DNA of 64,000 nt from Rhodocollybia butyracea (GCA_015501585.1 JADNRY010000158.1:83092-147091); one strand, 5' to 3'. Shown: positions 1-12,010, numbered from the stretch's first letter. A program made the numbers and translations. The notes: generated by a model from the sequence alone, not told the origin.

Positions 1-1477
1 TGTGCGAAAAGCTGGGTGAGTCTCTTACCGTAATCCGTCCTGCTTTGTAGAAATTAATTGTCTGGGCTGTTATCTTATCCAGATCGAGTATTTTAATCAA
101 CGACGGGTAATCGGAGAGGCTCAGAAGGATAGATTGGCCCAGGCGGATACTCAAGCCCGGAATGCTAAGCAATAAAGCGATGAGACGCGTTATGTGTCTT
201 ATTGCTCCAGGCTTTCAGCCGGGAGTTGCATGCGTAAAGTTAGTCGGGCGTCGAACCTTACTCACCTCAATGACGCGAAACCTCCCGCATTAAAGCATCA
301 AAGCATTAGTACACGCCCTGTGCCGCGCCATGGTCCCACAAAGTCCTCACAAGTGTATTACGGTTTCAAGCTCTTGTATTTGGGTTTCATGTTCTCTCGG
401 ACCGTATAACGTTGTATATGTTGTGAGGTGAGACCATAGCTCTCTTCGTTTATGCGTTAACTCAGGATCATTTCACAGATCTTCGGCGGAAAAAGTCCTC
501 GATAAACCGAATTTCGGTGCTCCAGGCGAGTACATAAAACACAGCACCTCCGTATATCGTGAGCGCGGCGACGTTCGGCTAGTAGTACTTTCATCACATT
601 TCCCCTCCACTGCGAGAGCTAGGTACGGTTTGTACCCGCCATTCTGGCCTTCTGTCCCCATGCCGTGCCTCAAGGACGGCTTGTAACCTCCGACCAAGCA
701 GCCCGGAACTCGGACCTCGAGCTTATGCGGATTATTTTAGTCTATGATATCGACGCAGAACTAGTCAAACCGGAACGGGTCTAACGCTATGTGTACGTTC
801 CATCCCGCTCTCTGAATATTGAATCATGTGTTCTAAATCGATACGAAAATTTAACTTTTTCTTGTTACACAGAAGACACTCGTTCTATCATACCGGCTAT
901 CGGAGTACATTCAATTGAAGCACTTGTTTTGGTGAAACCGTGGACTTTGTTTACTTCGTTTCAATGCAACGGCTACTAGAATATGATTCCGTTCGCGATT
1001 TTCCCTGCGTTTCCCTACGACGGTGGACTTTCCTTGCTCCTCCTGGCAATTCTTTCTTGGGGCCTATATTGGCCCATCAGTGGTCTATAGAGATTTTGTG
1101 CTCGGAGCCCAGGTGTTTTGTACAGACGCCAAACAGCGTGAGCTGATATCTGTCTCGTAACTGTCACCGATTTGTGGCCGACATGTGTCGTTTTGTATAG
1201 GACCTCAATAGAAGCACAAGGTCGGTTTTAAAGAGCGGAGCCTAACCACCTTTGGAAGAGCGCTATGGAAAGTTGGGAAAGCGAGAGGGGACCAGGATTC
1301 GAGGAAGGACAGAGAGAAAATGAAGAAGTGGGATGTTTTACTTATCGACACTGGAGAACCAGACCAGTATGGGGAAGTATGGGGAAGAAGAACGGCTATT
1401 GATGGTTCCTGTAATGGGTGTACGGAACCTATACCCGATTTTGCAGGATCCGTAATTCCCGAGCCAAGGGTTTTCGA
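1..1477. other. Upstream region without a recognisable gene
   Basis: Only short open frames (up to 77 codons) with no recognisable domain occur here. I see no RNA gene, no transposon end and no copy of the repeat families found further right. It probably holds the distal promoter of the transporter gene that follows. Nothing further can be supported. Confidence 0.5.
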
Positions 1478-1484
1478 TATAAAA
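1478..1484 (+). promoter_or_regulatory. Candidate TATA box of the sugar transporter
   Basis: A TATAAAA motif lies about 60 nt upstream of the chosen ATG at 1543. A pyrimidine-rich stretch follows and the start context is TCAAGATG. The spacing suits a fungal core promoter. This is inference from motif and position only. Confidence 0.4.
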
Positions 1485-1542
1485 GCTTGGCTAGTAAGTT
1501 GGTTCGTTTTACCTCCCCTTTACCTTTTGCTTTTTTGTCAAG

Positions 1543-3292
1543 ATGCCAGGTGACGGAGTGAAGCTACACGCTACGACGGATGTCAACCGTATTGAGGCTC
1601 CGGTCACCATAAAGGCCTACCTTATGTGTGCTTTCGCTGCGTGAGTTGCTCTTCTTTTTTTTTTTTCTTCTTCCTTGCTCATTTTGCCCTCAGATTTGGT
1701 GGTATCTTTTTCGGTTACGACTCTGGATATATTAACGGTGTTACCGCCTCGAAAGTCTTCTATCAATCTATCGAAGGGTCTGAAGCAACCGCACTCAGTG
1801 GACCACACAACTCCCTCATCGTCTCTATCCTCTCAGCCGGAACTTTCTTCGGCGCTCTCTTCGCTGGTGACTTGGCTGAATGGTACGGTCGTCGTCCAAC
1901 TATCATCGCTGGCTGTTTCGTGTATACCATCGGTGTCATCATCCAGATCACCCACACCACTGGTCTTGGCAGAATCGTCGCTGGTAGGCTGATAGCCGGT
2001 ATCGGTGTCGGCTTCGTCTCGGCCATCATCATTCTGTACATGTCCGAGGTCGCTCCTCGCAAAGTCCGTGGAGCTTTGGTTTCCGGGTACCAATTCTGTA
2101 TCACCATTGGTCTCCTGCTCGCCTCCTGCGTCGACTTTGCTACCGAAAAACGCACAGACACCGGCTCGTACCGTATCCCCATTGGTATCCAATTCGCCTG
2201 GGGAATCATCCTTGCTACCGGTCTCTTCCTCCTCCCCGAGTCACCTCGTTACCTTATCAAAAAGGGCCGGATAGAGGATGCCAGACGCGTCCTTGAGAGG
2301 CTCAGAGGTCAACCCGGAAACTCAGAATACATCGAGGACGAGATAGCCGAGATTATGGCCAACCACGAATTCGAAAGGCAGCTTATTCCTGACAGCGGAT
2401 ATTGGGGCTCTTGGTACCAGTGCTTCACCGGTGGACTGTGGACCTCCAACTCCAACCTCCGTAAAACCATTCTCGGTACTTCGCTCCAGATGATGCAGCA
2501 GTGGACCGGTGTCAACTTCATCTTCTACTTTTCGTCCACCTTCCTCCAGTCTACAGGTGCCATTAGCAATGTGTTTCTCACGTCGATGATATTCACCATC
2601 ATCAATGTCTGTTCTACCCCGCTTTCGTTCTGGACCATGGAGCGTTTCGGACGTAGGCCGTTGCTTATTTACGGAGCACTTGGCATGTTCATCTGTCAGA
2701 TAATCGTTGGTGCTGTCGGTGATACCGTCGGATTTAACAGTACGTTCCTTCTCTCTGTTTCTAATCGTTCATATTTACTCATTCCGTGTCCTTAGAAACC
2801 CACACCGTAGGCACCACCACCGTCGCGAACAGCATCCCAGCCGTCAACGCCCAAGTCGCCTTCATCGCCATCTACATCTTCTTCTTCGCCTCCACCTGGG
2901 GCCCCGGCGCCTGGGTCGTCATCGGTGAAATCTTCCCCATCCCCATCCGATCCCGCGGTGTCGCGCTCTCCACCGCCTCTAACTGGCTATGGAACACCAT
3001 CATCTCTGTCATCACCCCGTTCATGGTCGCCACCGACGAAGGGAACCTCCGTTCTAATGTATTCTGGGTCTGGGGCTCCTTATGCGGGTGCTGCTTCATC
3101 TACGCGTACCTCCTCATTCCCGAGACGAAGGGTCTTAGTTTGGAGCAGGTTGATCAGATGATGGCGGAGACTACCCCGAGGACGAGTTCTGGTTGGGTGC
3201 CGACGAAGACGTTTGCGCAGGAGATGGGAATGGTCGGAAAGGAGTTGGTTGATAATGGATCAAATCATGATAATGAGAAGAGTGAAGTTTGA
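1543..3292 (+). CDS. MFS sugar (hexose) transporter, three exons, intact
   Basis: Proton-coupled sugar uptake permease of the major facilitator superfamily, expected in the plasma membrane. Exons are 1543-1640, 1694-2739 and 2796-3292; introns 1641-1693 (GTGAGT...CAG) and 2740-2795 (GTACGT...TAG) restore one frame of 546 residues, a normal family length. The start is fixed by exon 1, whose end AYLMCAFAA joins FGGIFFGYDSG. Family signatures are complete: GYDSGYINGV near residue 40, GRLIAGIGVG near 130, PESPRY at 214-219, QQWTGVNFIFYF from 301, ERFGRRP from 349, STWGPGAWVVIGEIFP from 414 and PETKG at 490-494. The hydrophobic pattern fits 12 membrane segments. It is the only undamaged copy among about seven related loci in the window. 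The exact sugar cannot be told. Confidence 0.93.
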
Positions 3293-4560
3293 ATGACTGA
3301 ATAGCACGGTTGTTTTTTTTTACTTTTTACTTTTTTTGTGTTACATACCCCCCCTTTTTTCGGTATATAGCGTCGATGGACGAATATTCGTACGCCGAGG
3401 TACTTGCGCTAATGAACGTTTTAATGACAGTGAATTTTAATGCTTCTCGATCCTCTGATTATGGCGTTTGCGTTTGTCCATTTAGGAGGTGTAGATTATG
3501 AAGTTATTTCTGCTGCTACTTTCTCCGTCCTCTCCGCTAAGTATCTGATTTGCTCTTTACTCAGGCCGGCACAAATTTTACTACAGTATCACCAATCCTG
3601 CAACGCCGCGGCTTTGCCGTCTCACATACATAGTCAAAAACGCACCGCGAATCACAATTTCCCTCACTACTTAATGTATGTCGTATGTCTAATAGACAAC
3701 TTTATTAACGCAACTGAGCTCTTGGCTCCAAGGAAAGAAGACATCATGATCTATTTCGGTTATTTCGGTTTTCTCCGCTATAGGTATCTGATTTCATCTT
3801 CAATCATGATGTAGAAGCGTGTTTAATTGTTTATACTGCCAGCCTGCATCGAAGGTTCAAGATAAAGTTCAGCCCTGCTGCAACTCTCTTTACACTGTCC
3901 CGCACGATACGTACGCCTTGCACACTGAGGTGTGATGATCTCCAAGTCTGAATACTAGGCATACAGCTTGAACGAAATCACGCAACTATGCAGTTGAGCT
4001 CTTGGCTCCACGTACGGAAGAGCTGACAGCTAATCGATATCATCAGCGCTTATCCGTTTACCCTCAGCTTGAGATCGAACGGGAGAACTTGATGCAACGT
4101 CTTATGGGTCTCATCGCTCGAATCTCAGAGCTTGTACTATGGCGGTCTTCGGACTGAGGTTAGTTGAATAAGCTCAAGGCTAGCTCTGTCCATTTCCCAC
4201 ATGTCCTTGCTCGTGTTTCATGTAACTGGTTCTCCCTCATTCATACCATGGAGGCAGTTGGAGTCATTTTAATGGTCATTGGCACTTATGCTCCAACTGA
4301 GGTACTTCAGCTGTCCTTCGCACAGGTGCTTGCTTGTATTTCGCGTTAATAAGTTCTTCCCCATTCACTTCGCACCATAGCGGCTGGCTCCAGGTCAAAT
4401 TCTATTCGACCAATGTTACGGACTCAAGATTCAACTGAGTTTTGTTGAACGTACATACCTACTGAGACGACTCTCATTTTACCGGTTTTCGCTCAACTTA
4501 CACCATGGCTCAGACTTGAGACTTTAGATCTGTCATAGAAGAACAGGCTTTTCGAGAAGA
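3293..4560 (+). repeat. Transporter 3' flank, a duplicated non-coding block
   Basis: No gene is recognisable. Parts recur elsewhere: the stretch near 3380-3620 resembles 8410-8700 and 14920-15130. The stretch near 3925-4110 resembles 15150-15440, including a GAGCTCTTGGCTCCA-like word and a segment with GATATCATCA. The 3' flank therefore seems to have been copied together with the transporter. Similarity was judged by eye and is imperfect. Confidence 0.55.
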
Positions 4561-4873
4561 ACCCGGGATCTGTACCTTTTTTCTTTGGCTAAGTACCTTT
4601 CGCAATGGTATTCTGTGCGTCGAAAACTGACAAAAGCACCGGAGAAATCTCAGCTTCGCCAATGGCTATAATGATTCGTTGTCGAATAGGTATCTCATGC
4701 CCAACACTGCGGCTGCACTGGATGACCCGGATGGTTATTGGATTATGAGTCAACGGAAAGGTTATACGGAAAGCAGTAAGCAATACATCATACGTTTTGT
4801 ATAAATAATCGTCAAGCACACCGCGCACACGAATATCACGCCCTTGGCGATCTGGTACTTCATGGCCGCCGAG

Positions 4874-5989
4874 TTAGACATGAGGCGGGGGGCCGCCAGG
4901 TTGCGCCGTGGCTGGGGGCTCCTTCGCGGCCGCAGTCTTAGCTTTCTTGGCCGGCGATTGCTGCAACGTCGATTGCTCTGACGACCCACTCTCTGACAAC
5001 GGGCGCTTTCTCGTGCCGAGTGCTCTGGCTCTGACTCTGGCACGACCAGGTGCCCCGTATACGTTTCCTCAAATTGATCTTCCAAGGTCTTCTGGAGTTT
5101 CTGTGTTTCTTCCTTGACGTCCGCCTTCGCTTCTTTAGCATTCAGTGGTCCGCCCGCAAAGTCGTCCTTGTGAAGCTTGACCCACTTCGGGTCGTCGCCT
5201 TCCTTGACCGAATTTGGGCCTCCGCCTTCGAAAACGCCAACATACCACCTAAACCCGTTCGGTTCCACTTTATTCGTTCTTGCGTTGAAAACTTCACTTG
5301 GCTAGCAAAGCATATATAAGGAACGTAAGAAAAACCAGATCAGGGAGCAAGTACTCACTACTGAATATCATAAACCCAACACATCGATTACTCCTAGTAC
5401 ATTTTCTGGACAGTCCTTCGAGGAGGAAATAGTTCGGATATTTATCATCAAATGAACCTTGGCACTTTATTGACTCCTCCAATTTCAAGTTTGTTGCAGA
5501 ATTCATCACTTGGGCGACAGTTTGAGCGCAACCGTCGTTTTTGTTGGACGACTCAACCTCGTGGCCTGCCGCATCGACAAAGGTCATGATGGCCTGGCAA
5601 GATGCGGGTATTAGCTATAGTGCCAGGGATTAACCCGGTGAGCACTTACAACGGTCCCAGGACCTTCCTGGCGAGATGTGGGTATTAGTTACAGTAGAAT
5701 TAACTCAATAAACACATACCATGGTATTAAAGGTCGGGGGACGATTCTGGCAAGATGTGGGTATCAGGTGTAGTAGGATTAAACCAGTCAACACGTGCCT
5801 GTGTTCCTCAATGCTTGCGCCCGGGAGGGACGTTTCTGGCAAGAAGTAAGAATCAGGTAGATCATTAACCCAGTAATTGCTTTTTACAGGTTTCAATCCT
5901 TGCTTGGGTTTTGAAACTGGTGGAACTGGTATGGCGCACACAACAAGCATGGAGCCAGCTATAAAGAGCAGAAGAATAATAAAGCGCAT
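4874..5989 (-). CDS. Small secreted protein, paralogue A (probably damaged)
   Basis: The ATG at 5989 starts a clear signal peptide (MRFIILLLFIAGSMLVVCA). Tiny exons follow: about 5795-5835, 5720-5746, 5650-5667 and 5359-5593, then a last exon from about 5290 to the stop at 4874-4876. Conserved with paralogue B (9321-10346) are a TFVD stretch, a YFLLEGLS...C...C motif, an RWYVGV segment like B's GWYCRIY, a charged coiled-coil-like part, and a TRKR...AKKA tail. Three oddities suggest decay: the first intron has no good GT donor (GCAATT stands where B has GTAAGT) and reads open; the last acceptor needs an alternative AG; and the tail is reached only through a 1-nt frame change near 5020-5050. 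No known domain; the role is unknown, and effector-like secretion is only a guess. Confidence 0.6.
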
Positions 5990-6096
5990 TTTTGTGAGTT
6001 GTATAGCGAGGAATGCAGATTGTCCAGCAAGCTGTATTCGAGTGAGAGGGAGGACTGAACCGGCAGAACTGTTATTTCTTATCCACAAGTTGCGTG

Positions 6097-6103
6097 TTAT
6101 AAG
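6097..6103 (-). promoter_or_regulatory. Candidate TATA-like element of paralogue A
   Basis: TTATAAG lies about 110 nt upstream of the ATG at 5989. The same word stands about 105 nt upstream of the paralogue B start, within an otherwise similar leader (GGATCA nearby). Conservation between the paralogues is the only support. Confidence 0.35.
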
Positions 6104-6729
6104 GATCAATATAGCAGTCACGAAACAGTAGTCACGAAACAGTTCATCAGTCTCGCCCTGAGCGATTCTCGCATGTATTGGATCGACGACTCGCACAGAG
6201 GAAGGTGCCAAAGGTGGGGGGGAAACAAAACACTGACTATGAGAGTGTTATTTACTAAATGATTTGGCAATGCGGTTGTCTGTACTACGTAGCAGTACGT
6301 ACAGTACATATCGAAGAGCCCTCTCTCAAATCGGGCTCAGGTTCGCACAGCACGGAAAGAATTTGAAATTATCATGAAACGAAGTCCAAAAAGTGGTATG
6401 TTTCTCCACAATCCACGAAATCATGCGTTCGCTAAAAGGTGATATCCTCAAGAAGACCATGCCTGCGTGGTCTTGCTTGGTCCCAGAAGGATGCACAGAG
6501 TCCATCAAGACCAGCTATTGCCTTCCATCGGATGAGCTGGAAGTGAAGTTGCGCGCAAAGCGGACTAACGATAATTTGGATTATTAGGGCGAAATCAAAC
6601 GAATATGCAAATAGCATTCGGCAGCAGCGCCACCGGTAGCAGCACGTTCATCCTTCAAGTGAGCGGCATCATCTTCATTGGCTCGTTCAAGCTGGCCTGC
6701 AGAGGAAGTAGATTGTTGTCTCAGGACTG

Positions 6730-7260
6730 AACTAATGAAGGTCGGCAGTGGATCGGGAGTGGGTGACGCTCAGAGCAACGGTGCCTAAAGGATCCATGGC
6801 GATTTTGAATACGATGGGTTCAGCCTCGTTCATCGGGATCCAACAGATAATCTGTAGAAAGCTATTATTAGGCCTAGGTCCCACAGAGTGTCGTTGATAT
6901 CGATAAGTCTTGAGCTTGAGCGCTTGAGATCCTTGGTGATCTTCGAGACCCATACCTGAATTGTCCAGGCTCCGGGATCGGAAGCAGGAGAAAGCTGGCC
7001 AGCACGCGTACGGTACACTGTCACTATGTTTTCGACAGAGATCATCAGTTAAATGAGTAAATGGGACGTACTTTCTCTGCAACATATTTACTCTCTCTAT
7101 ACCGAACACAGCCGGCTGCCTGAAATTCTTTAACAAATCCTCTTGGCTACACCGGTCTCTCGACGTGTTACTTGAGCTAAAACTAGCGATGCGAGGGGTG
7201 GACAACCTCGCCAAGTCGGTGAGGTTACGCGTGGAGGCAATGATGGGAGCGTAACACAAA
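6730..7260 (-). repeat. Family X copy 1 (unidentified multi-copy sequence)
   Basis: This block shares long similarity with 10870-12010 and 62753-63595, for example the words TTGATATCGATAAG, CCATACCTGAAT, CCGGGATCGGAAGCA and AAATGAGTAAATGGGA. Read on the minus strand it gives interrupted frames with segments such as GAWTIQVW and QIICWIPMNEAEPIVF, and possible GTACGT donors. I do not recognise the protein. It may be a decayed gene that was duplicated with the transporter. Confidence 0.5.
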
Positions 7261-7488
7261 CTTTGAGAGTTGCTTGAAGTTCAAGCGTTGTCGAAGATGA
7301 CTGTGACCGTTGAAGCGCTTGAAGCTTGAAGATGGTGGTGGCAAGCCGAGATTTTTGATATTCATCTTTGAGGCATTTCCCTCGGTGAACACAGGCTTTT
7401 TAGAACCCAAAAGCTCCATGGATTGCGGCAGTCCGACGAGACCGTAGCGTAGACTGAACAGTTGAAGGACGGTGCGTTAAAAAAAAAG

Positions 7489-7507
7489 GCGCTCATATAA
7501 TGAGCGC
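7489..7507. repeat. GCGCTCAT palindrome, copy 1
   Basis: GCGCTCAT and ATGAGCGC form an 8-bp perfect stem with a 3-nt loop. A weaker outer pairing AAAGGC/GCCTTT surrounds it. Related palindromes occur at 12065, 51047 and 57878, always between family X and a transporter relic or its expected place. Confidence 0.75.
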
Positions 7508-7914
7508 TTATCGCCTTTTCTTCTTCCGATCGAACTCCTTCGCTGCTCACGCATCATGTTCTAGCTTCAACTTAAGACGCGTCGCGATGGCTGCTGACAG
7601 CAGTTACACTGCACCGGTCCAATTACCAGTACCAGAATCCACCAGCTGTGTTTCCCGTATCTCGCTGCATGAATTGCTTGTTTTCCGATCTGATCTTTCC
7701 GATTTTTCTCAGATTCAAAATAGTACCTTTTCGTTACAACTCTGAAAAGCTGTTAAAGATCATTGTAAAAGGTCCATATTGAGCTTACTGAAATGCGGAA
7801 GTCTGACGTTCCGAAACTGTAGGGAAGGACACGCGTAAAAATAGGTGCTCGTGCTTGTATCTTGTCACCTTTGAACAGCTTGTTACTCAAGACGGATGGC
7901 TGCTGACAGAGATA

Positions 7915-8720
7915 CCGTGCACCGCGAGCGTATCAGATTGATCAGTCGTAGGGCGGTGTCCCGCAAGGGAGAATCCAACTCCCTCCACACTTGACACTGT
8001 CGAGTCATCGACAGCAAGCTTGAACCGAGAGGAAGGCAAACTTACTTGGTGTATAAGGTGGGTCCACATCGCCACGCTTCAGCAAGCTCGACTGACTCGA
8101 CCCACACGGAGGAGGAAACGTTCAGCAATTTGCTGTGTGTTGGTATTTGCAATTGCTAAGTAAAACACATCCGTCCCTTGGGCATTGGCCACTTCACAAA
8201 AACTTGGGGACGTACCAAATGCCATAATGCCATAAGTCATTGCCATTTGGGTGGCGGTGGTGGATGCGTCTTGAAAGCTCCAGCGCCACGCATGGGATGA
8301 AGAAATTCATCAAACTTGCATGTGCTATGTATCCGCTGCTACGCGGACAATGGTGCTTCTTTTTGGGCGTAGGTCTCCTCTCCTTTACAGGGCCTTGATA
8401 GTGTTCATGAGCAGATATCTGTACGCCGATGTACCTCACTGTGAATTTACTATCTTGCTTTTCCGATTACGGCGTTTCGATTCCATGGTATGAGCTTGTT
8501 TACATTTCTGCTATGCTCTTTTTTGTGACTTCGTCTTTGCCGAATTTAAATTTTTTCACTTGATCTTCCACTCAGCATGGTGCAGATGCCAGGTTGCTGA
8601 CAGGCTACACCTAACGCGCTGTCAAGAATCAAGCTTAATTGTTCAGTCCTTAGTTGGACGCGCCGCAAATCATTGCTCCTCAATGTCTAATGCACAAGGC
8701 GTGTTCCGACGAATGCTATG
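7915..8720. repeat. Duplicated block Y copy 1 followed by transporter 3' flank copy
   Basis: The part from 7915 to about 8360 matches 10505-10900: shared words include AGGGCGGTGTCCCGCAAGGG, GAACCGAGAGGAAGG and ACTTACTTGGTGTATA. From about 8410 to 8700 the sequence resembles the 3' flank of the intact transporter and of the 13.5-kb pseudogene. No intact frame is present. Possible splice donors on the minus strand hint at a decayed gene, which I cannot identify. Confidence 0.55.
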
Positions 8721-9320
8721 TACATATACACAACTCTGGATATCTCAACCCTGGATAATCCACTCAGCGGATGCTACATGGGTTCTACGACCGCCAAGGC
8801 AGCAGTATGCAGCGAAGAATTGGACTGGCCGGCTTAAACAAAATATTCGCTGACTTGGTTAATACCTCGGGTGCAGATTCAGCAGCAGGATCAAGGCATA
8901 TACGGCTCACTTCAAACAAGTTAGGCTTTTTGAAGAAATAAGATATGAGGTCATCGACGCCCAGGGGCTGCTCTGCAATTGACTATAATCAGGTCAATGG
9001 AGAAGGAGGGCGTGTTTTTGGTTGTTGAGCTGACTTTTACTGGGATCAATACCTCACAAATACGATTATTATGCATACAGTTGACAAAAAGCGCTGTACT
9101 TGGAATATCAAACTAGCTAAGCATACCTCGCGGTCCGGCTAGAGGCATAGAGCCGCCCTTTGGCGGCTCCTTGTTGACTGTCTCCTTATTGGCTGGCACC
9201 TTGTTGGTTGTCTCCTTGTTGGCTGGCTCCGTCGTGACTGCAGCCGCAGACTGCTCATCGGACGGGTTGGTATTCAAGGCCACCGAGTGCTCTGTCGTGA
9301 TTTGGTCACCAGCATCAACC
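8721..9320. other. Gene-free interval
   Basis: No supported gene. A short imperfect repeat of CTTGTTGGCTGG-type words lies near 9170-9240, next to the 3' end of paralogue B. I see nothing else here. Confidence 0.4.
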
Positions 9321-10346
9321 TTAGGCTTTCTTGGCCGTGCGCTGTTGCTCCTCAGAGTCTGTCAAGTGGTGCTCTATTTCCAGGTGGTGCTCCTTCCGAG
9401 TCCTGTCCCCCTGATAATCACGCATAAACTGCTTTTCCAACGTCTCCAATTCTGCTTTCTCCCGATCTGCTTTTACCTCCGGCCGATCCTTAGGTTCCTG
9501 AAGATCGCCTTCAAAGTCCTCAACCGGGACAAGTCCATTTTCGCCACGTTTGTAAATGCGACAATACCAGCCAACCCCGGCAAGGTTCGCGTTTGGGTTC
9601 TCCTTCTTTGATTTTGTGTTGAGAGCATGCGCATCTAGTAAAATGTATATGAAGAACACAAATTCAGGTCGTAAACGAGTACTTACGACTTTCTGCCGCA
9701 AACGCAATACATGGATTATCCGGAGTGCAGTCTGAGGACAGTCCTTCGAGGAGAAAATAAAGCCATTTCTGTTCACCCTCTGGTGAATATGAACCATCAT
9801 GATAGTCTATTACCCTTTTTAAATCTTTCAAACGCGTTGTTTTCTTGACCACTGAGGTGACAGACACTCTGCCAGATCTCTGATACATTTCGAGTTTTTT
9901 GACCTCTTTGGCATCGTTGGGATCGCGAGGTTTTGGGAAAGGGATGATATTACCGGATCGGTCAACAAAGGTCAGCTGGTATGATGTGCGTATTAAGTAT
10001 TAGCAGGATTAAATCAGGAAACACTTACCTTTGCTTTCGACTTCGTTTTTGGGGTCTGGGCGGGGTCATTAAAGGTCGGGACACGGTTCTGGAAAGCAAG
10101 ATGTGGGTATTAGGTACTACAATGAGGTCAGAAACACTTGCGGCCGCCAGTTGCTTCAATGCTGCCGCCCGGGATGGACGTATCTGGCAAGATGTGAGTA
10201 TCAGGTATAGTACGATTAACCCAGTAACCACTTACTCCTTTTGGTGGTCTTTGTTGGTCTGACCCAGGAGGCTGAGGAACTGGAATGGGGTACACGGCAA
10301 GCATGAAGGCAGCTATGACGGCAAAGAGAAGAAGCAAGGAACGCAT
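9321..10346 (-). CDS. Small secreted protein, paralogue B, five exons
   Basis: Exons (minus strand): 10236-10346, 10136-10183, 10029-10088, 9687-9975 and 9321-9634. They total 822 nt and keep one frame of 273 codons. The protein starts with a signal peptide (MRSLLLLFAVIAAFMLAV), followed by a Pro-rich stretch. The middle has WLYFLLEGLSSDCTPDNPC and GVGWYCRIYKRGENG, with cysteines that may form disulfides. The tail is highly charged and probably helical. Introns 1, 3 and 4 have GTAAGT donors; intron 2 needs a weaker GTTTCT donor, which is the least certain junction. It is a tandem paralogue of the gene at 4874-5989 with a shared leader. I recognise no domain; a secreted or cell-wall role is inference from the signal peptide. 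Confidence 0.72.
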
Positions 10347-10450
10347 TTTTGAGAGTCGTATTTGGAGGAATGCAGGTTGACCAGCAAGCTGTAATTCGAG
10401 TGGGGGGTACTGAACCGGCAGGACTGGTGTTTTGATCCCCAAGTCGCTGG

Positions 10451-10457
10451 TTATAAG
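10451..10457 (-). promoter_or_regulatory. Candidate TATA-like element of paralogue B
   Basis: TTATAAG about 105 nt upstream of the ATG at 10346, matching the position in paralogue A. Inference from conservation. Confidence 0.35.
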
Positions 10458-10499
10458 GATCATAAGTAGATATGAAACAGTGCGAAGAGATCAATCCCG

Positions 10500-10900
10500 C
10501 CCTGAGCGACGAGCGTATCAGGTTGATCAGCCGTAGGGCGGTGTCCCGCAAGGGAGAATCCGATTAATCCGACCAGATCCGACCCCCTCCATACTTGCCA
10601 TTATTGAAAGTAAACTCGAACCGAGAGGAAGGTAAACTTACTTGGTGTATAGGGTGGGTCCCTCCACACTCGACCGACTCGACCCACGCAGAGGAGCAAA
10701 CGTTCAGCAATATGAGGCAATATGCTGTGTGTGTTGGGAGTATTTGCAATTGCTAAAACACGAACCACATCCGTCCCTTGGCCACTTCACAACTCTTCAC
10801 CAGCGATAGTATAAAACACTTGTAAAACTCGGGGACGTACCAATGCCATTTGGGTGATGCGTCAAAGCTCCGGCGCCACGCATGGCGATAAAGAGAAACT
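10500..10900. repeat. Duplicated block Y copy 2
   Basis: Second copy of the block at 7915-8360, in the same orientation, lying upstream of secreted paralogue B. Shared words include AGGGCGGTGTCCCGCAAGGG and CACATCCGTCCCTTGG. Several small indels separate the copies. No gene is evident. Confidence 0.6.
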
Positions 10901-12010
10901 CGGTTGAAACGTCCCTTCTTGAGAACACTTACCACAGATTGCAGCTGTCGTTGACAAGGATTCATCAAAGTCTGTGCTCCGCATGGCAGACCGCAGGATC
11001 AATGTCTACGCCGAAAGATCGACCAGGAAGGAGATGAGCTTAGTAGGACTGAAACTCTATATTTTCCTCCATGTACATCAGAATACCTCTGAGTTAGTGT
11101 GTAAATGAAAGCTAGACAACGTATACAGTCCAAGAGGCAACCCGAATCCATGAGCTCGAAACCAAATACAGTGGTGAGGGCCATGGCGTGGTATGAAGGT
11201 ACTCGACTGAAGTACATGTAATGGGGCACGGGTGGATGACGCTGAGAGCAAAGGGTAGATGAAAGGATACATGGTGATTTCGAGTACGATGGGTGCAATC
11301 TTGTTCATCGGGATCCAGGAAATAATTTGTAGGAACCAGAGGGCGTCATTCTATACTAGGTCCTGCAGAAAGCGCCATTGATATCGATAAGCCTTAATAA
11401 ATGTTTGAACTTTTGACGTTTGAACACGTACCCAGCCAATATCCGGGGCAGCATTCAATGCGATAATCATACTGGTTTTGGTCATCTTTGAGATCCATAC
11501 CTGAATAGTCCAGGCACCGGGATCGGAAGCAGGAGCTGACTAGTGCGGTACACTGAGGCAGACTGAGTACTGAGGCCTGGAGTCCGCTCATCAAAACAAT
11601 CTAGCAAAACCACCAGTCAAATGAGTAAATGGGACGTACCTTCTGTGCAGCATATGATGCAAGATGATGTACTCTCTGAGTCTCTCTAGGTCTCTCTATA
11701 ACGAACATATCCGAATCTCTTGAACTCAGATCTTCAACAAAGGCCCGACCGTCACTTCAATCCAGTTCTGAGTCGACGCGTTACTTGAGATGAAACTAGC
11801 AATGCGAGGGGGGGACAGCGTCAAACAGATGGGGTTGCACGTTGAAGTAATGACGGAAACAGAAACTTTGAGAGCTGCAAGGTTGTTGGGAGGACTACGC
11901 GTGACGCGTTGAGGTTGAAGCGGTGATACAGCTGTGAGGCCACTATGGAACGTAAAACCATGGCGCGGTAGAGTGAAGACTAGTGCAGGTAAATCAGACA
12001 TCGTACCATT
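10900..12010 (-). repeat. Family X copy 2, longest uninterrupted copy
   Basis: The same family as 6730-7260, and nearly collinear with 60730-60906 plus 62749-63595. The minus strand shows candidate exons joined by possible GTACGT...TAG introns, with segments such as GAWTIQVWISKMTK and PMNKIAPIVLEITMYPF. Frames are broken, so this is at best a pseudogene. It resembles no family I know well enough to name. It faces away from the transporter pseudogene at 13508, with a palindrome between them. Confidence 0.5.

Noticed and set aside
1763..2209. Minus-strand open frame of 148 codons opposite the transporter
   Set aside because: Shadow of the C-rich coding sequence; no domain and no own splice or start signals.
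10128..10463. Uninterrupted 111-codon frame across exon 1 and intron 1 of secreted paralogue B
   Set aside because: A good GTAAGT...CAG intron exists and its removal gives a full-length frame; read-through ends in a stop soon after.
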